A stretch of DNA of 64,000 bases from Neobacillus pocheonensis (GCA_023702235.1 JAMQCR010000001.1:2976001-3040000), one strand, 5' to 3'; positions 1 through 10,936 are shown, counted from the first letter of the stretch. The notes: generated from the sequence alone by a model not told the origin. Translations and numbers: made by a program.

Positions 1-1
1 A

Positions 2-193
2 AAAATTCCTAGCTCTATTCTTTTAAATAGCTTTGATTTCGCTCTTGAACTCGTGAAGGAAGCAAAAGTGGCAGTTGTGCCAGGAAGTGCTTTTTCAGAG
101 TTTGGGGAGGGGTATTTTCGCTTATCCTATGCCTGTTCCATGCGAACACTTGAACTAGGATTAGATCGTATTGAAAATTATTTAAAGAAATAG
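2..193 (+). CDS. patA: Aminotransferase class I/II, C-terminal fragment (PatA-like)
   Basis: The gene enters from the left edge; only the last 63 codons are present. The visible part contains VAVVPGSAFSEFGEGYFRLS, the conserved C-terminal segment of fold-type I PLP aminotransferases, in which the arginine binds the substrate carboxylate. It most resembles the PatA branch of Bacillus aminotransferases. In B. subtilis patA lies in the same broad neighbourhood as ykwC and ptsHI, which supports the name. The catalytic lysine lies outside the window, so substrate cannot be judged. A terminator follows 12 bases after the TAG stop. Family certain, symbol tentative. Confidence 0.75.
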   Translation, partial: KIPSSILLNSFDFALELVKEAKVAVVPGSAFSEFGEGYFRLSYACSMRTLELGLDRIENYLKK

Positions 194-205
194 CCCAAAG
201 ACCAT

Positions 206-236
206 AAAACACCCTCAATCAAATGAGGGTGTTTTA
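206..236 (+). terminator. Rho-independent terminator of the PatA-like gene
   Basis: Inverted repeat AAAACACCCTCA / TGAGGGTGTTTT with a short loop, followed by T-rich sequence. It could also serve the small convergent gene at 239-418. Confidence 0.85.
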
Positions 237-238
237 AT

Positions 239-418
239 TTATTGACCGCTGTATTTTCCATTATTTTTTGATGCCTTTTCTTTTTTAGCCTTATCTTTAT
301 GAATCTTATTTGTGGCTGCCGATCCCATTTCATGGGCAAATTCTTCATTTAGTTTTGATGAATCAAAACCCTTTTTATTTTTTTGCTGCGGATCATTCTT
401 TTTGGTACGTTTCGCCAT
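239..418 (-). CDS. Small basic hydrophilic protein, possible spore protein
   Basis: A 59-residue lysine-rich protein beginning MAKRTKKNDPQQK. The start at 418 is chosen because GGAGG lies 7 bases upstream; the longer reading from 433 has no ribosome binding site. There is no membrane segment or cysteine. The internal NEEFAHEM stretch and overall composition recall minor small acid-soluble spore proteins with an EFA.E motif, but I do not recognise a named family. Single gene convergent with the aminotransferase. Function not assigned. Confidence 0.6.
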   Translation of the reverse strand: MAKRTKKNDPQQKNKKGFDSSKLNEEFAHEMGSAATNKIHKDKAKKEKASKNNGKYSGQ

Positions 419-475
419 CAAAATTCCTCCCAATCAGATTTCTATGATAGTTTCTTGTATTGAAGAGGAATTTAT

Positions 476-1366
476 TCATCCGTATCTATTCGTTCTTCCA
501 ATACTTATAAAAGGCTGTGTACCACTATTTTCTTCGCCCTTTTCAACTAATTGGTCATATAAAGATTTAGCTAAAGACAATCCAGGCACTTCCATTCCCA
601 TGTGATCAGCTTCATCGATGGCAATTTTCATATCCTTAATAAAATGCTTTATGTAAAAACCAGGTTCAAAATTCCCATTCAACATTCTTGGGGCAAGGTT
701 GCTTAATGACCAACTACCTGCAGCCCCAGCAGTAATACTTTTTAATACATTTTCAGGATTTAAACCGGCTTTCTCGGCATAAATAATCGCCTCACAAACA
801 CCAATCATATTCGAGGCAATGGCAATTTGATTGGACATTTTTGTATGTTGTCCTGCTCCAGCTTTTCCTTGGTAAACAATATTTAATCCAAGATGCTCTA
901 AGAGAGGAAGGATAGCTTCAAATGCCTCTTTTTCACCACCGACCATAATTGAAAGTTTTGCTTCCTTTGCCCCGACATCACCGCCAGATACAGGTGCATC
1001 AATTGCTTGTATCCCATTCTTTTTTGCCTCTTCATATATTTTCACGGCAAGAGATGGGGCAGAAGTCGTCATATCAATAAAAAAGCTGCCTTCTTTCCCA
1101 TTTGGAATTAAACCGTTTTCTCCAAGGTATATCTCTTCTACATCATTTGGATAGCCAACCATCGTAAAAACAACAGATGCCTTTTCTGCCAAATCCTTCG
1201 GTGTTATAGCCCACTTTGCTCCTTTCATTAACAACTCAGCGGCTTTCTCCTTTGTCCTTGAATAAACAACCAAAGGATAGCCTGCATCCAATAAATGCTC
1301 CGCCATACTTTTACCCATTACACCAATTCCAATAAAGCCAATTACAATATTTTCTTTAGGTAACAA
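476..1366 (-). CDS. ykwC: 3-hydroxyisobutyrate dehydrogenase family protein, YkwC-like; frameshift at the C terminus
   Basis: NAD(P)-dependent beta-hydroxyacid dehydrogenase. The N-terminal Rossmann motif GFIGIGVMGKSM, the DAPVSGGDVGA substrate loop and the catalytic-lysine segment HTKMSNQIA are all present, followed by the all-helical second domain. The closest relative I know is B. subtilis YkwC. A TTG start at 1366 preceded by AGAGGAAAG is preferred over the ATG at 1396, which has no ribosome binding site. The last residues read GTQPFISIG; restoring one base in AG(G)CC near 513-515 gives GTQAFYKYWKNE with a stop at 486-488, the normal family ending. The frameshift is therefore probably a sequence error. 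Physiological substrate unknown. Confidence 0.85.
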   Translation of the reverse strand: MLPKENIVIGFIGIGVMGKSMAEHLLDAGYPLVVYSRTKEKAAELLMKGAKWAITPKDLAEKASVVFTMVGYPNDVEEIYLGENGLIPNGKEGSFFIDMTTSAPSLAVKIYEEAKKNGIQAIDAPVSGGDVGAKEAKLSIMVGGEKEAFEAILPLLEHLGLNIVYQGKAGAGQHTKMSNQIAIASNMIGVCEAIIYAEKAGLNPENVLKSITAGAAGSWSLSNLAPRMLNGNFEPGFYIKHFIKDMKIAIDEADHMGMEVPGLSLAKSLYDQLVEKGEENSGTQPFISIGRTNRYG

Positions 1367-1447
1367 AATAATCTTTCCTCTCATACTAATTTTCATTCTA
1401 TTTTAGCATTTGTTTTTTATTTATGGAAAAGTTTCAATTTCATAAAG

Positions 1448-1478
1448 AAAACCGGAACGTTTAATCGCTCCGGTTTTT
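1448..1478 (-). terminator. Rho-independent terminator after the SDR gene
   Basis: On the minus strand AAACCGGA and TCCGGTTT pair around a loop, followed by a T-rich run. It lies between ykwC and the SDR gene, downstream of the latter. Confidence 0.7.
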
Positions 1479-1594
1479 AGTGCTCCATCTCCAAATTTAT
1501 GCACATATTTATTTTGTCCCCGCCCAGTAAAAGATAAACAACAAATTAAAGTTCTGAAGAAAAGTTTGTTAAAAAGGTGACTAGTTAAAAGCTG

Positions 1595-2380
1595 CTAGAT
1601 GGACTTGATCATTCCACCATCTACCAAAAATGAACTCCCTGTCATATAGGAATTTGCATCTGAAAGAAGAAACACTGCAACATTGGCAAATTCTTCAGGT
1701 GTCCCATATCTTTTTAAGGGAATCCCTGCCTTTACATGCAGTTCAACTGTTTCTCGGTCAATCCCTTGCATATCAGCATTTATTTGGTCTAAATGTTTCA
1801 CACGGTCCGTAGCAATCCTTCCTGGTGCGATTGTATTAATTAGTATATTATATGGTGCTAGTTCAGAAGCTAGCGTTTTTGAGAGTCCTATTATTCCCGT
1901 TCTGTATGTATTAGAGAGAATTAATCCAGGAATTGGTTCCTTTATCGAAGAAGATGCGATATTGAGAATTTTCCCTCCTTGTTGTTTTAAATAGGGTAAG
2001 GCTTCTCTTATCATTCGAACGTAAGATAATAAATTTAATTCAAATGCCTCATACCAATTTTCATCAGTCAAATCTTCAAAAGTACCCGCAGGTGGACCAC
2101 CGGCATTATTAACAAGGATATGAATGCCATTGAAAGTTTCAATTGTTTTAGAGACAAGCTGCTTGATTTCTGCACTATTTGTGATATCCGTTTTTTGAAA
2201 CGCTACCTTACCTGCACCAATCGATGCTAGTTCACTTACTTTCTGTTTAAGTTTCGTCTCATCACGACCAGAGATCATGACGTTTGCTCCTTCTTTCACA
2301 AGCCTTTCAGCAATTGCAAACCCTAAACCCTGACTAGAAGCAACAACCAGTGCTGTTTTTCCACTAAGATTCAAATCCAT
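1595..2380 (-). CDS. SDR-family protein with non-canonical active site
   Basis: A 261-residue Rossmann protein of the short-chain dehydrogenase/reductase superfamily. Visible are the cofactor motif VVASSQGLGFA, the NNAGG motif near residue 92, the catalytic-serine region IASSS, and the C-terminal VDGGM. Where the catalytic YxxxK should be, alignment to the following GLSK helix places SNTYR, so tyrosine and lysine appear replaced by serine and arginine. The putative beta-ketoacyl-ACP-reductase-like SDR subgroup is known to lack a perfect tetrad, and B. subtilis YkvO is a possible relative. GGGAGG precedes the ATG. Monocistronic, with its own terminator. A noncatalytic or altered reaction is possible. 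Confidence 0.8.
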   Translation of the reverse strand: MDLNLSGKTALVVASSQGLGFAIAERLVKEGANVMISGRDETKLKQKVSELASIGAGKVAFQKTDITNSAEIKQLVSKTIETFNGIHILVNNAGGPPAGTFEDLTDENWYEAFELNLLSYVRMIREALPYLKQQGGKILNIASSSIKEPIPGLILSNTYRTGIIGLSKTLASELAPYNILINTIAPGRIATDRVKHLDQINADMQGIDRETVELHVKAGIPLKRYGTPEEFANVAVFLLSDANSYMTGSSFLVDGGMIKSI

Positions 2381-2457
2381 GTCTTTTCTATTCCTCCCTT
2401 TCTTTCTTCTTCTTAATTATACAAAAAAAGAATCCAATTGTTTAAAATTTCAGGCAG

Positions 2458-2490
2458 AAAAAAAGATAAACCCGAAAATGGATTTATCTC
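2458..2490 (-). terminator. Rho-independent terminator of azoR
   Basis: Minus-strand stem GATAAATCC / GGGTTTATC followed by seven T residues, directly after the azoreductase stop codon. Confidence 0.85.
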
Positions 2491-2505
2491 CTTAGCTTTA
2501 AATAA

Positions 2506-3141
2506 TTAGAACGTATGGGCAAGGTCTTTTGCCCGTGCGATAGCATTTTCTTTTATTTCCTGTGCTTTATCTGGCATTGCATTATGTCCTTCTATAAAAA
2601 GACCTTCAAGAGCAGGGATACCAAAGAAACTCATCATCACACTTATATAACGATGTCCCATTTCCATTTGAGCTGCAGGTCCTTCAGAGTAAACTCCACC
2701 GCGTGCTTGAATGTGCAATGCTTTTTTATCTGTTAAAAGTCCAATAGGACCTTTATCTGTGTATTTAAAGGTTTTTCCTGCTACAGCAACTGAATCAAGA
2801 TATGCCTTCATAACCGGAGGGAATGAGAAATTCCATAAAGGTGTTACAAAAACATACTTATCTGCTGCGACAAATTGTTCACTTAACTCTCCTAGTCGGC
2901 CAACTTTTGCTTTTTCTTCTGCTGTTAATTCATCAAATGCTTGTCCGGAGCGGAGTTTTCCCCAACCACTAAATACATCGGCATCGATATGTGGGATGTT
3001 TTCTTTATACAAATCAATATGAACGATTTCATCGCTTGAATTAACTTCCTTATAGGTATCGATAAATGCTTTCCCAACCGCCATACTATACGATTGTGTT
3101 TCATTGTGTGGGTGTGCTGTGATATACAATACTTTTGCCAT
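2506..3141 (-). CDS. azoR: FMN-dependent NADH-azoreductase
   Basis: A flavodoxin-fold reductase of 211 residues that uses NADH and FMN for two-electron reduction of quinones and azo compounds. Family marks visible: N-terminal [11 protein letters not shown], the FMN-binding segment [19 protein letters not shown] and the second FMN loop IQARGGVYS. The ATG at 3141 is taken because AAAGGTG lies just upstream. It is the likely counterpart of B. subtilis AzoR1/AzoR2. About 95-110 bases upstream is an inverted repeat matching the MhqR operator consensus, and an MhqR-like repressor gene lies at 17900-18340, so induction by quinones or catechols is likely (inference). Confidence 0.9.
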   Translation of the reverse strand: MAKVLYITAHPHNETQSYSMAVGKAFIDTYKEVNSSDEIVHIDLYKENIPHIDADVFSGWGKLRSGQAFDELTAEEKAKVGRLGELSEQFVAADKYVFVTPLWNFSFPPVMKAYLDSVAVAGKTFKYTDKGPIGLLTDKKALHIQARGGVYSEGPAAQMEMGHRYISVMMSFFGIPALEGLFIEGHNAMPDKAQEIKENAIARAKDLAHTF

Positions 3142-3235
3142 TACTATCACCTTTCTGAATGTGTTATTTGAACATTTTAGTTTGAATCAAAAATCAAAGA
3201 AATAACCAAGAATTTTTATAAGTCTTGATTTAATA

Positions 3236-3253
3236 TATTTTTAATTCGAGATA
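3236..3253. promoter_or_regulatory. Putative MhqR operator upstream of azoR
   Basis: The 18-base site matches the published B. subtilis MhqR consensus (TATCTCGA + ATTCGAGATA) at 15 of 18 positions by my count; the right half ATTCGAGATA is perfect. A second match precedes the MhqR-like gene itself. Confidence 0.6.
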
Positions 3254-3313
3254 ATTTTATTAAATAATTATCTGATTGTCAAAGAAATTGCCTCTAACAT
3301 ATTGCTTCTTTTT

Positions 3314-3351
3314 ATAAAAAAACTGGATTTGTATCTTTGACAAATCCAGTT
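3314..3351 (-). terminator. Terminator of the 48-residue protein gene
   Basis: Perfect minus-strand stem AACTGGATTTGT / ACAAATCCAGTT followed by seven T residues. Confidence 0.85.
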
Positions 3352-3361
3352 ATGTATCAAA

Positions 3362-3508
3362 TTAATTATTTGCGTCAAGTGAATAAGGATTTCGACCAAT
3401 GTTGATTCTCATTTCATCGGTCATTTGGAATGACTCATTAAGCACTGACTCATTTGCAAGTTGATCAAGTTGAAAACTACCATCATAATGGATAGGTTTT
3501 TGTTCCAT
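3362..3508 (-). CDS. 48-residue protein of unknown function
   Basis: A short gene with a very strong ribosome binding site (GGGGGAGGTGATAG) and its own terminator, both arguing that it is real. The protein begins MEQKPIHYDGSFQLDQLANE and ends NPYSLDANN; it is acidic and has no cysteine or membrane segment. I do not recognise the family. It stands alone between azoR and ptsI on the same strand. Expression in stationary phase or spores would be a guess. Confidence 0.65.
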   Translation of the reverse strand: MEQKPIHYDGSFQLDQLANESVLNESFQMTDEMRINIGRNPYSLDANN

Positions 3509-3591
3509 ATTTTCTATCACCTCCCCCAACTCCTACGTTTATCATATGCTTTTTTACCTATTTTCTTACCTATTATTATTCTTTGGTTCCA

Positions 3592-3645
3592 TTTAATTTC
3601 CTTCATAAAAATTTAATTATTTGAATTTTTATGAAGGAAATTAAA
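3592..3645. repeat. 22-bp perfect inverted repeat
   Basis: Arms at 3592-3613 and 3624-3645 are perfectly complementary over 22 bases with a 10-base loop. It directly abuts the ptsI terminator and is AT-rich. It is longer than an ordinary terminator and lacks a clear T-tract of its own. Confidence 0.85.
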
Positions 3646-3675
3646 AAGGCCGACTGCTTTCACAGTCGACCTTTT
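3643..3675 (-). terminator. Terminator of ptsHI
   Basis: Minus-strand stem AAAAGGTCGACTG / CAGTCGGCCTTTT with a T-run, 22 bases after the ptsI stop. Confidence 0.85.
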
Positions 3676-3696
3676 CTTTAGGAAAAAATTTATTAT

Positions 3697-5411
3697 TTAT
3701 TTTGTAGTTGCCGCATTTACAGCTTCGATAACTTGGTCAGTTGTTTGCATGTTAAGAACCTCTTGTGCAAGTTTCCCCATGTCTGACTTATTCAAGTTCT
3801 TAATCAATGAACGTGCTTTAAGAATTGAGGTTGCACTCATAGAGAATTCGTCAAGACCAAGCCCAAGAAGAACAGGGATAGCTGTTTCGTCTCCTGCCAT
3901 TTCTCCACACATACCTGCCCATTTTCCTTCAGCATGTGCAGCATCAATAACCATTTTTACCAATCGTAATATCGATGGACTATATGGTTGATATAGATAA
4001 GAAACACGCTGATTCATTCGGTCAGCGGCATTGTGTATTGAATTAGATCATTCGTACCGATACTAAAGAAGTCAACTTCTTTGGCAAATTGATCAGCTAG
4101 CACCGCTGTGGATGGAATTTCCACCATAATACCTAATTCAATTTCTTCTGCTACTTTTTGACCTTCAGCAACAAGCTTCTGCTTCTCTTCTTCAAGAATT
4201 GCTTTAGCAGCACGGAACTCGTCCAATGTTGCAATCATCGGGAACATGATTTTTAAAATTCCATAGCTGCTCGCGCGGAGTAACGCACGAAGCTGTGTAC
4301 GGAAGATTTCTTGTTCTTCTAAACATAAACGGATAGCCCGGAAACCCAAGAATGGATTCATTTCCTTCGGTAAATCCAAATATGGGAGTTCTTTATCTCC
4401 ACCAATATCCAATGTCCGAACAACAACTGGTTTTCCACTCATTCCTTCTAATACAGCTTTGTAAGCATCGAATTGTTCGTCTTCAGTAGGAAGCTGATCT
4501 CTGCCCATGTAAAGGAATTCAGTTCTATATAAGCCTACACCTTCACCACCATTTTCAATAACCCCTTTTAAATCATTGGGAGTACCAATGTTGGCGGCTA
4601 ATTCTACGTGTTGATGATCAGCAGAAACTGTTTTTTCATTGACAAGCTTTGCCCACTCAGCTTTTTGAATTTCATAATCCTCATGAACTTTACGATAGTG
4701 TGCAACCAATTCTGGTGTTGGGTTAATATGGACTTCCCCTTTAAGGCCATCAACAATAACTAAATCACCATTATTGATTTCCTCAGTAGCTGTCTTAGTT
4801 CCTACAACAGCAGGAATTTCCATAGAACGCGCCATAATAGCTGAATGTGATGTACGACCGCCAATATTAGTTGTAAATCCCTTTACAAATTGACGGTTTA
4901 ATTGTGCAGTATCAGATGGTGTTAAATCCTCTGCCACAATGATGACTTCTTCTGCAATCATACTAGGATTTACCAATTGTACACCTAATAAATGAGAAAG
5001 AACTCGCTTTGTAACATCGCGAATGTCAGCGGCACGCTCTCTCATATATTCATTATCCATTTGTTCAAACATCAAAACGAACATATCAGCCGTTTCCTTT
5101 AGAGCAGCTTCTGCATTCACCTTTTCGGATTGAATTTTATCTTCAATTGGTCCATTTAATTCAGGGTCGTTCAAAACAAGTAGATGTGCTTCAAAAATAG
5201 CCGCCTTATCCGCTCCAAGGTCTACTTTAGCATTATCACGAATCGCTTCAAGCTCTGTATTTGATTTCTTCAATGCCGCACGGAATCGTTCAACTTCAGT
5301 CGTAGTGTCTTCAATTGTGTTTTTTTCAAAAGATAAATCTGGTTCAACAAGACGATATGCCTTTGCAATGGCAATTCCGTTTGAGGCGGCAATTCCATGT
5401 AAAAAAGTCAT
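3697..5411 (-). CDS. ptsI: PTS enzyme I, frameshifted
   Basis: Phosphoenolpyruvate-protein phosphotransferase, which takes phosphate from PEP onto a histidine and passes it to HPr. N-terminal HPr-binding domain, swivelling phosphohistidine domain with [13 protein letters not shown] near residue 190, and C-terminal TIM-barrel PEP domain with [21 protein letters not shown] and MCGEMAGD. About 571 codons, matching the family. The frame breaks at 4026-4029: IQYTM is followed by PLTE and a stop, but adding one G (ATGGCC instead of ATGCC) restores [18 protein letters not shown]. ptsI starts within the ptsH stop (TAATG). An artefactual frameshift is most likely, as the enzyme is central to sugar uptake. 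Confidence 0.93.
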
Positions 5412-5677
5412 TATTCTGCCAAACCTTCTTTTTTCATTGTTTCTTCAAGACTTCTAAGCGCTTCTTCAGCGTCACTGCCTTCTGCTGTGATGCTAATATC
5501 TGCACCTTGGCCTACTCCTAAAGACATAACACCCATAATTGATTTTAGATTCACTTTTTTACCTTTATATTCTAAATTGACTTCGGAATCGAATTTACTT
5601 GCTGTTTGTACTAACAAGGTCGCAGGTCTTGCGTGAATTCCTGTTTCCGCGATTACTTTAAATTGTTTTTCTGCCAT
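5411..5677 (-). CDS. ptsH: Phosphocarrier protein HPr
   Basis: 88-residue HPr. The phosphotransfer histidine is His15 in [13 protein letters not shown] and the regulatory serine is Ser46 in [11 protein letters not shown], the HprK target that makes HPr a CcpA corepressor. AAAGGAG precedes the ATG. It overlaps ptsI by one base, giving the usual ptsHI pair, but no ptsG or glcT is beside it. HPr can also phosphorylate glycerol kinase, whose target histidine is present at 7828-9318. Confidence 0.97.
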   Translation of the reverse strand: MAEKQFKVIAETGIHARPATLLVQTASKFDSEVNLEYKGKKVNLKSIMGVMSLGVGQGADISITAEGSDAEEALRSLEETMKKEGLAE

Positions 5678-5740
5678 GACTAATCAAACTCCTTTAAAAT
5701 TCAAATAATGTGAAAGAAATTTTCTTTCTTACCTCATTAA

Positions 5741-5770
5741 CTTATACAATAATTTGCGCCTTCTAGTCAA
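5741..5770 (-). promoter_or_regulatory. Sigma-A-type promoter of ptsHI
   Basis: TTGACT, 18-base spacer, TATAAG on the minus strand, about 65 bases before ptsH. A short palindrome GAAAGAAAATTTCTTTC lies in the leader. Confidence 0.6.
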
Positions 5771-5914
5771 CTAAATCGTTAATAGAGAAAATAGAATTAT
5801 ACTTTTTTTCTACATATAAATAACAAACATGTACAAAGAGATACTTTCTAAAAGCTAATATTCTACATTTGCTAGAATAACACTTTTCTTCTATTCAAAC
5901 TGTTAAAAATATCA

Positions 5915-5951
5915 CAAAAAAACTGCCCAAATATAAATTTGAGACAGTTTT
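5915..5951 (-). terminator. Terminator of glpD
   Basis: Minus-strand imperfect stem AAAACTGTCTCAAAT / ATTTGGGCAGTTTT followed by T residues. Confidence 0.8.
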
Positions 5952-5957
5952 GTTACA

Positions 5958-7645
5958 TCAATTTCCACTTGCTGCACGCGGAAAATGGCCCTGTTCATCC
6001 AATGGGATTATTACCGCTGTTAACTCCTCTTCTAATGCTAGTGAATATTTTTTCTTTTCTTGCTCAGTCCAATGGAGCCGATCTTCCATATAGGCAATTA
6101 CTTGACTCTTCCATTCTCGAACTAATTGAATATTAAATAAAATCGCACCTGTTCTTCGATTAAAAAAGTCAATTGGACTTGCAACCAACTCATTTTCAAT
6201 AGCATAAACGAGCTTTGCCAATAATGGAAGTGGCAAACCGTATTTCTCTGCATCCGTTTTATATTCTTTTAAGAGTTCAAAAACAGTTTCAACGTTGGAA
6301 CCATACCTTTTAGCTAAATGCTCTGATTCGTCATGGGTTAATCCAACTGCCATTCCTTTTTTTACTTGGTTTGCTACAAAGGCATCAAAATTTACAGATC
6401 CTCCAACATTACCACCTGAGATTGGCAAATTTTTCGTTTCACATTCAGGAAATACCTTTCCCTCTTCCAAATTAAATTTTGCTGCCAGCAAATCGACAAT
6501 CGTTTTAGCCATTTTTCGATAACCAGTAAGCTTTCCCCTGCAATTGTTAATAGTCCCGATTTTGATTCCCAGATTTCATCCTTTCGGGAAATTTCCGATG
6601 CATTCTTCCCTTCTTCATAAATCAGCGGACGTACCCCGGCCCAGCTTGATTCGATATCCTTTTCACTTATCTTAACTTCTGGGAACATATAATTTATCGC
6701 ATTTATAATATAATTTCGATCACTTGATGTCATATAAGGATGTGCTGTATCCTGATTATAAAATGTATCCGTTGTCCCAACATATGTCTTTCCTTCACGG
6801 GGAATCGCGAATACCATCCGTCCATCTTGTGTATCAAAATAAATGGCCTGTTTTAATGGGAAACGGGTTTGGTCAATAACTAGATGGACTCCCTTTGTAA
6901 GTTGAAGCACTTTTCCTTTTTTCGATTGATCCATTTCTCGGATTTGGTCAACCCATGGTCCAGTTGCGTTAACGATTTTTTTTGCCCTTATCTCATATTT
7001 ATCTCCAGTAAGTTGATCATGAACCTTTGCACCGACAACCTTACCATTTTCGTAAATAAGCTTAGTTACCTTTGTATAATTGCTTGCAATTGAACCTTTT
7101 TCTATCGCTGCTTTCATAACCTCAATCGTCAACCGAGCATCATCAGTCCGGTACTCAACATAATAACCCCCGCCTTTTAAGTCAGTTTTTTTTATCAGCG
7201 GCTCTTTCGCTAATGTTTCGGAAGAAGATAACATTGTCCGACGCTCTGATTTCTTCACTCCAGCTAAAAAATCATAAACCCTTAAGCCAATTGATGTACT
7301 TAATTTCCCGAAGGTCCCACCTTTGTGAATGGGCAGTAACATCCATTCTGGGGTTGTCACATGGCCATTTTCATAAACGATTGCTCTTTCTTTCCCTACT
7401 TCTGCAACCATTTTCACTTCAAATTGTTTTAAATATCGTAGACCCCCATGAACTAATTTTGTTGACCTGCTCGATGTACCTGCAGCAAAGTCCTGCATCT
7501 CAACAAGTGCCGTTTTCATCCCCCTCACTTGAGCATCAAGGGCTATTCCAGCACCAGTAATACCTCCACCAATAACCAAAACATCATAAATTTCGCTTTT
7601 TAGTTTATTCACAATCTCTTTCCGATTTAAATTAGAAAATTTCAT
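5958..7645 (-). CDS. glpD: Glycerol-3-phosphate dehydrogenase (aerobic, FAD), frameshifted
   Basis: Membrane-associated flavoenzyme oxidising glycerol-3-phosphate to dihydroxyacetone phosphate and feeding electrons to quinone. FAD-binding motif [17 protein letters not shown] is near residue 22, followed by [12 protein letters not shown], and the C-terminal DAO domain ends the protein. The ATG at 7645 follows GGAGG; about 562 codons. The frame breaks at the G-run near 6535-6538: [13 protein letters not shown] becomes [19 protein letters not shown] when one G is added. A leader terminator at 7702-7760 places it under GlpP antitermination. It lies directly downstream of glpK. Confidence 0.93.
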
Positions 7646-7701
7646 CGTGTTTTCCTCCAAATTAAGATGCTTTCTATTTTTATATGCTAAAAACTTTGAA
7701 G

Positions 7702-7760
7702 AGAAATAAAAAGAGACCACAAAAGACATTATCAAATCGATAATGTTTTTGTGGTCTCTC
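7702..7760 (-). promoter_or_regulatory. glpD leader terminator/antiterminator (GlpP target)
   Basis: Minus-strand arms of about 20 bases (AGAGACCACAAAAACATTATC and its near complement) followed by TTTTTATTT, ending 57 bases before the glpD start. In B. subtilis GlpP bound to glycerol-3-phosphate acts on such leaders; a glpP gene is present nearby. Confidence 0.8.
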
Positions 7761-7827
7761 CGACTTCTCCTGCCAACTATTAACTTAATTTAATTTTATC
7801 ATACATCATCCAAATAGGAAATAGCTA

Positions 7828-9345
<1,518 letters not shown>

Positions 9346-10170
9346 TTAAGCTGCACTCCTCGATTGATTCATGTTTGAACTCTGTTTTTTACTTGCTGCA
9401 TACGCAATTAATAGAATGACTAAATTAATCGCTACAATTACCCAAAGTGTCCCTGTGACTTTCCCTAAAAAGACTGATTTATAAAATACTGCTCCAAGTG
9501 CTCCACCTAAAAGTGGACCCACTACAGGAATCCATGAATACCCCCAATTTGAGCCGCCCTTCCCTGGTATTGGTAATAAGAAATGGGCAATACGTGGACC
9601 TAGGTCTCTTGCAGGGTTTATTGCATAACCTGTTGTTCCACCTAAAGACATCCCTATGACAACAATCAGTAAACCTACTGCCAGTGGGTTTAGCCCTTGG
9701 GTAAATTTATTTGCTCCAATAAATAATAGACCAAGTACCAGAATAAAAGTACCAATAATTTCACTTAAAAGATTTGAAAAGGTATGTGGAATCGCTGGGC
9801 TGGTTGCAAATACCCCAAGTTTAGTTGCTGGGTCATCAGTTGCTTTCCAATGGGGTAAATAGTGTAAAAAGATTAATGCAGAACCCAAGATTGCTCCGAT
9901 CAGTTGAGCTAGGATGTAACTCGGAACATTTGACCATGGGAAATCTCCATTTATGGCCAAGGCTACTGTTACTGCTGGATTTAAATGGGCTCCACTTACT
10001 GACCCTACAGCAAAAACTCCCATCGTCACCGCAAGTCCCCAAGCAATTGTAATTACAATCCAACCAGCATTATTTGAGTAGGACTTCTTTAAAGATGAAC
10101 CTGCTCCAATTCCGGCACCAAATACGATTAGAATCATTGTTCCAATCATTTCTCCTACAAATGGTGTCAT
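9346..10170 (-). CDS. glpF: Glycerol uptake facilitator
   Basis: Aquaglyceroporin of the MIP family, 274 residues with six predicted membrane spans and two half-helix NPA boxes, HLNPAVTVA and AINPARDLGPR; the Asp after the second NPA box marks the glycerol-conducting subgroup. The ATG at 10170 is selected by AAAGGAG; the longer reading runs into the leader hairpin. First gene of glpFK, preceded by a leader terminator and a strong promoter carrying a cre site. Confidence 0.96.
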   Translation of the reverse strand: MTPFVGEMIGTMILIVFGAGIGAGSSLKKSYSNNAGWIVITIAWGLAVTMGVFAVGSVSGAHLNPAVTVALAINGDFPWSNVPSYILAQLIGAILGSALIFLHYLPHWKATDDPATKLGVFATSPAIPHTFSNLLSEIIGTFILVLGLLFIGANKFTQGLNPLAVGLLIVVIGMSLGGTTGYAINPARDLGPRIAHFLLPIPGKGGSNWGYSWIPVVGPLLGGALGAVFYKSVFLGKVTGTLWVIVAINLVILLIAYAASKKQSSNMNQSRSAA

Positions 10171-10227
10171 TTTTCTTCTCTCTCCTTTAACAATTGATTT
10201 TAATTCTGTTGAATCATGTTGAAGACG

Positions 10228-10285
10228 AAAAAAAAAGAGATTCACGACAGAATGAACCCAAAATTGGGTTTCTGTGTGAATCTCC
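10228..10285 (-). promoter_or_regulatory. glpFK leader terminator/antiterminator (GlpP target)
   Basis: Minus-strand GGAGATTCACACAGAAACCC pairs with GGGTTCATTCTGTCGTGAATC-type sequence around a short loop and is followed by at least eight T residues, 58 bases before the glpF start. Confidence 0.8.
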
Positions 10286-10321
10286 TTTTCTCCGTCACAA
10301 ATATATTAACTTGTTATACAA

Positions 10322-10350
10322 AGTATACAAATCTATGAAAGCGGTGTCAA
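10322..10350 (-). promoter_or_regulatory. glpFK promoter overlapped by a CcpA cre site
   Basis: Minus strand TTGACA, 17-base spacer, TATACT. The sequence TGAAAGCGGTGTCA at 10336-10349 matches the cre consensus TGWNANCGNTNWCA at every position and overlaps the -35 box, predicting catabolite repression by CcpA. Confidence 0.85.
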
Positions 10351-10387
10351 TATCTTTCTAAGGTAAAAATAGCATTATTTTTTTACA

Positions 10388-10936
10388 CTAATTACCAAAT
10401 AAATCCCATAGCTCTGTTTTTGAGGTTGTAATCGCTGAGGCACCTGCATTTAAAGCACTCTGCACATCTTCTTTAGTACGAATTAACCCTCCTGCAAAAA
10501 TAGGAGTTTTTACCCGCTCTTTTACTTCCGTTATCATCCTCGGCATCGCACCTGGAAGCACTTCAATAAAATCTGGTTGTGTTTTTGCAATTAGCTTGTA
10601 ACTTTTTTCAAGGGCATGGCTATCAATTAGGAATATTCTTTGTACCGCGATTACGCCTTTTTGTTTTGCCTTTTGGATAACACTTGCTTTCGTCGAAATT
10701 AAACCATATGGCTTGAATTCTTGGCAAATATATTCTGTTGCATACTCATCATTTTTGATTCCATGAATTAAATCGACGTGATAGATCATTTTCTTTCCAT
10801 TCTGCTTGGCCATTAAATTAATATTTTTTAATTGCGCAATATGCATATCTAAAAAAACACCGATTTCAAAGGAACTCCGCAAAAAACGCTCAAATTCCTT
10901 CATATTTGCTGAAGCAGGTAATATTTTCTGTTCCAT
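10388..10936 (-). CDS. glpP: Glycerol uptake operon antiterminator
   Basis: 182-residue GlpP-family regulator with a TIM-barrel-like fold; AGGLIRTKEDVQSALNAGA near the C terminus is the phosphate-binding segment typical of the family. It binds glycerol-3-phosphate and prevents termination in glp leader RNAs. Located upstream of glpFK on the same strand, with a separate promoter for glpF between them. GAAGGG lies 7 bases before the ATG. The two glp leader hairpins in the window are its expected targets. Confidence 0.95.
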   Translation of the reverse strand: MEQKILPASANMKEFERFLRSSFEIGVFLDMHIAQLKNINLMAKQNGKKMIYHVDLIHGIKNDEYATEYICQEFKPYGLISTKASVIQKAKQKGVIAVQRIFLIDSHALEKSYKLIAKTQPDFIEVLPGAMPRMITEVKERVKTPIFAGGLIRTKEDVQSALNAGASAITTSKTELWDLFGN

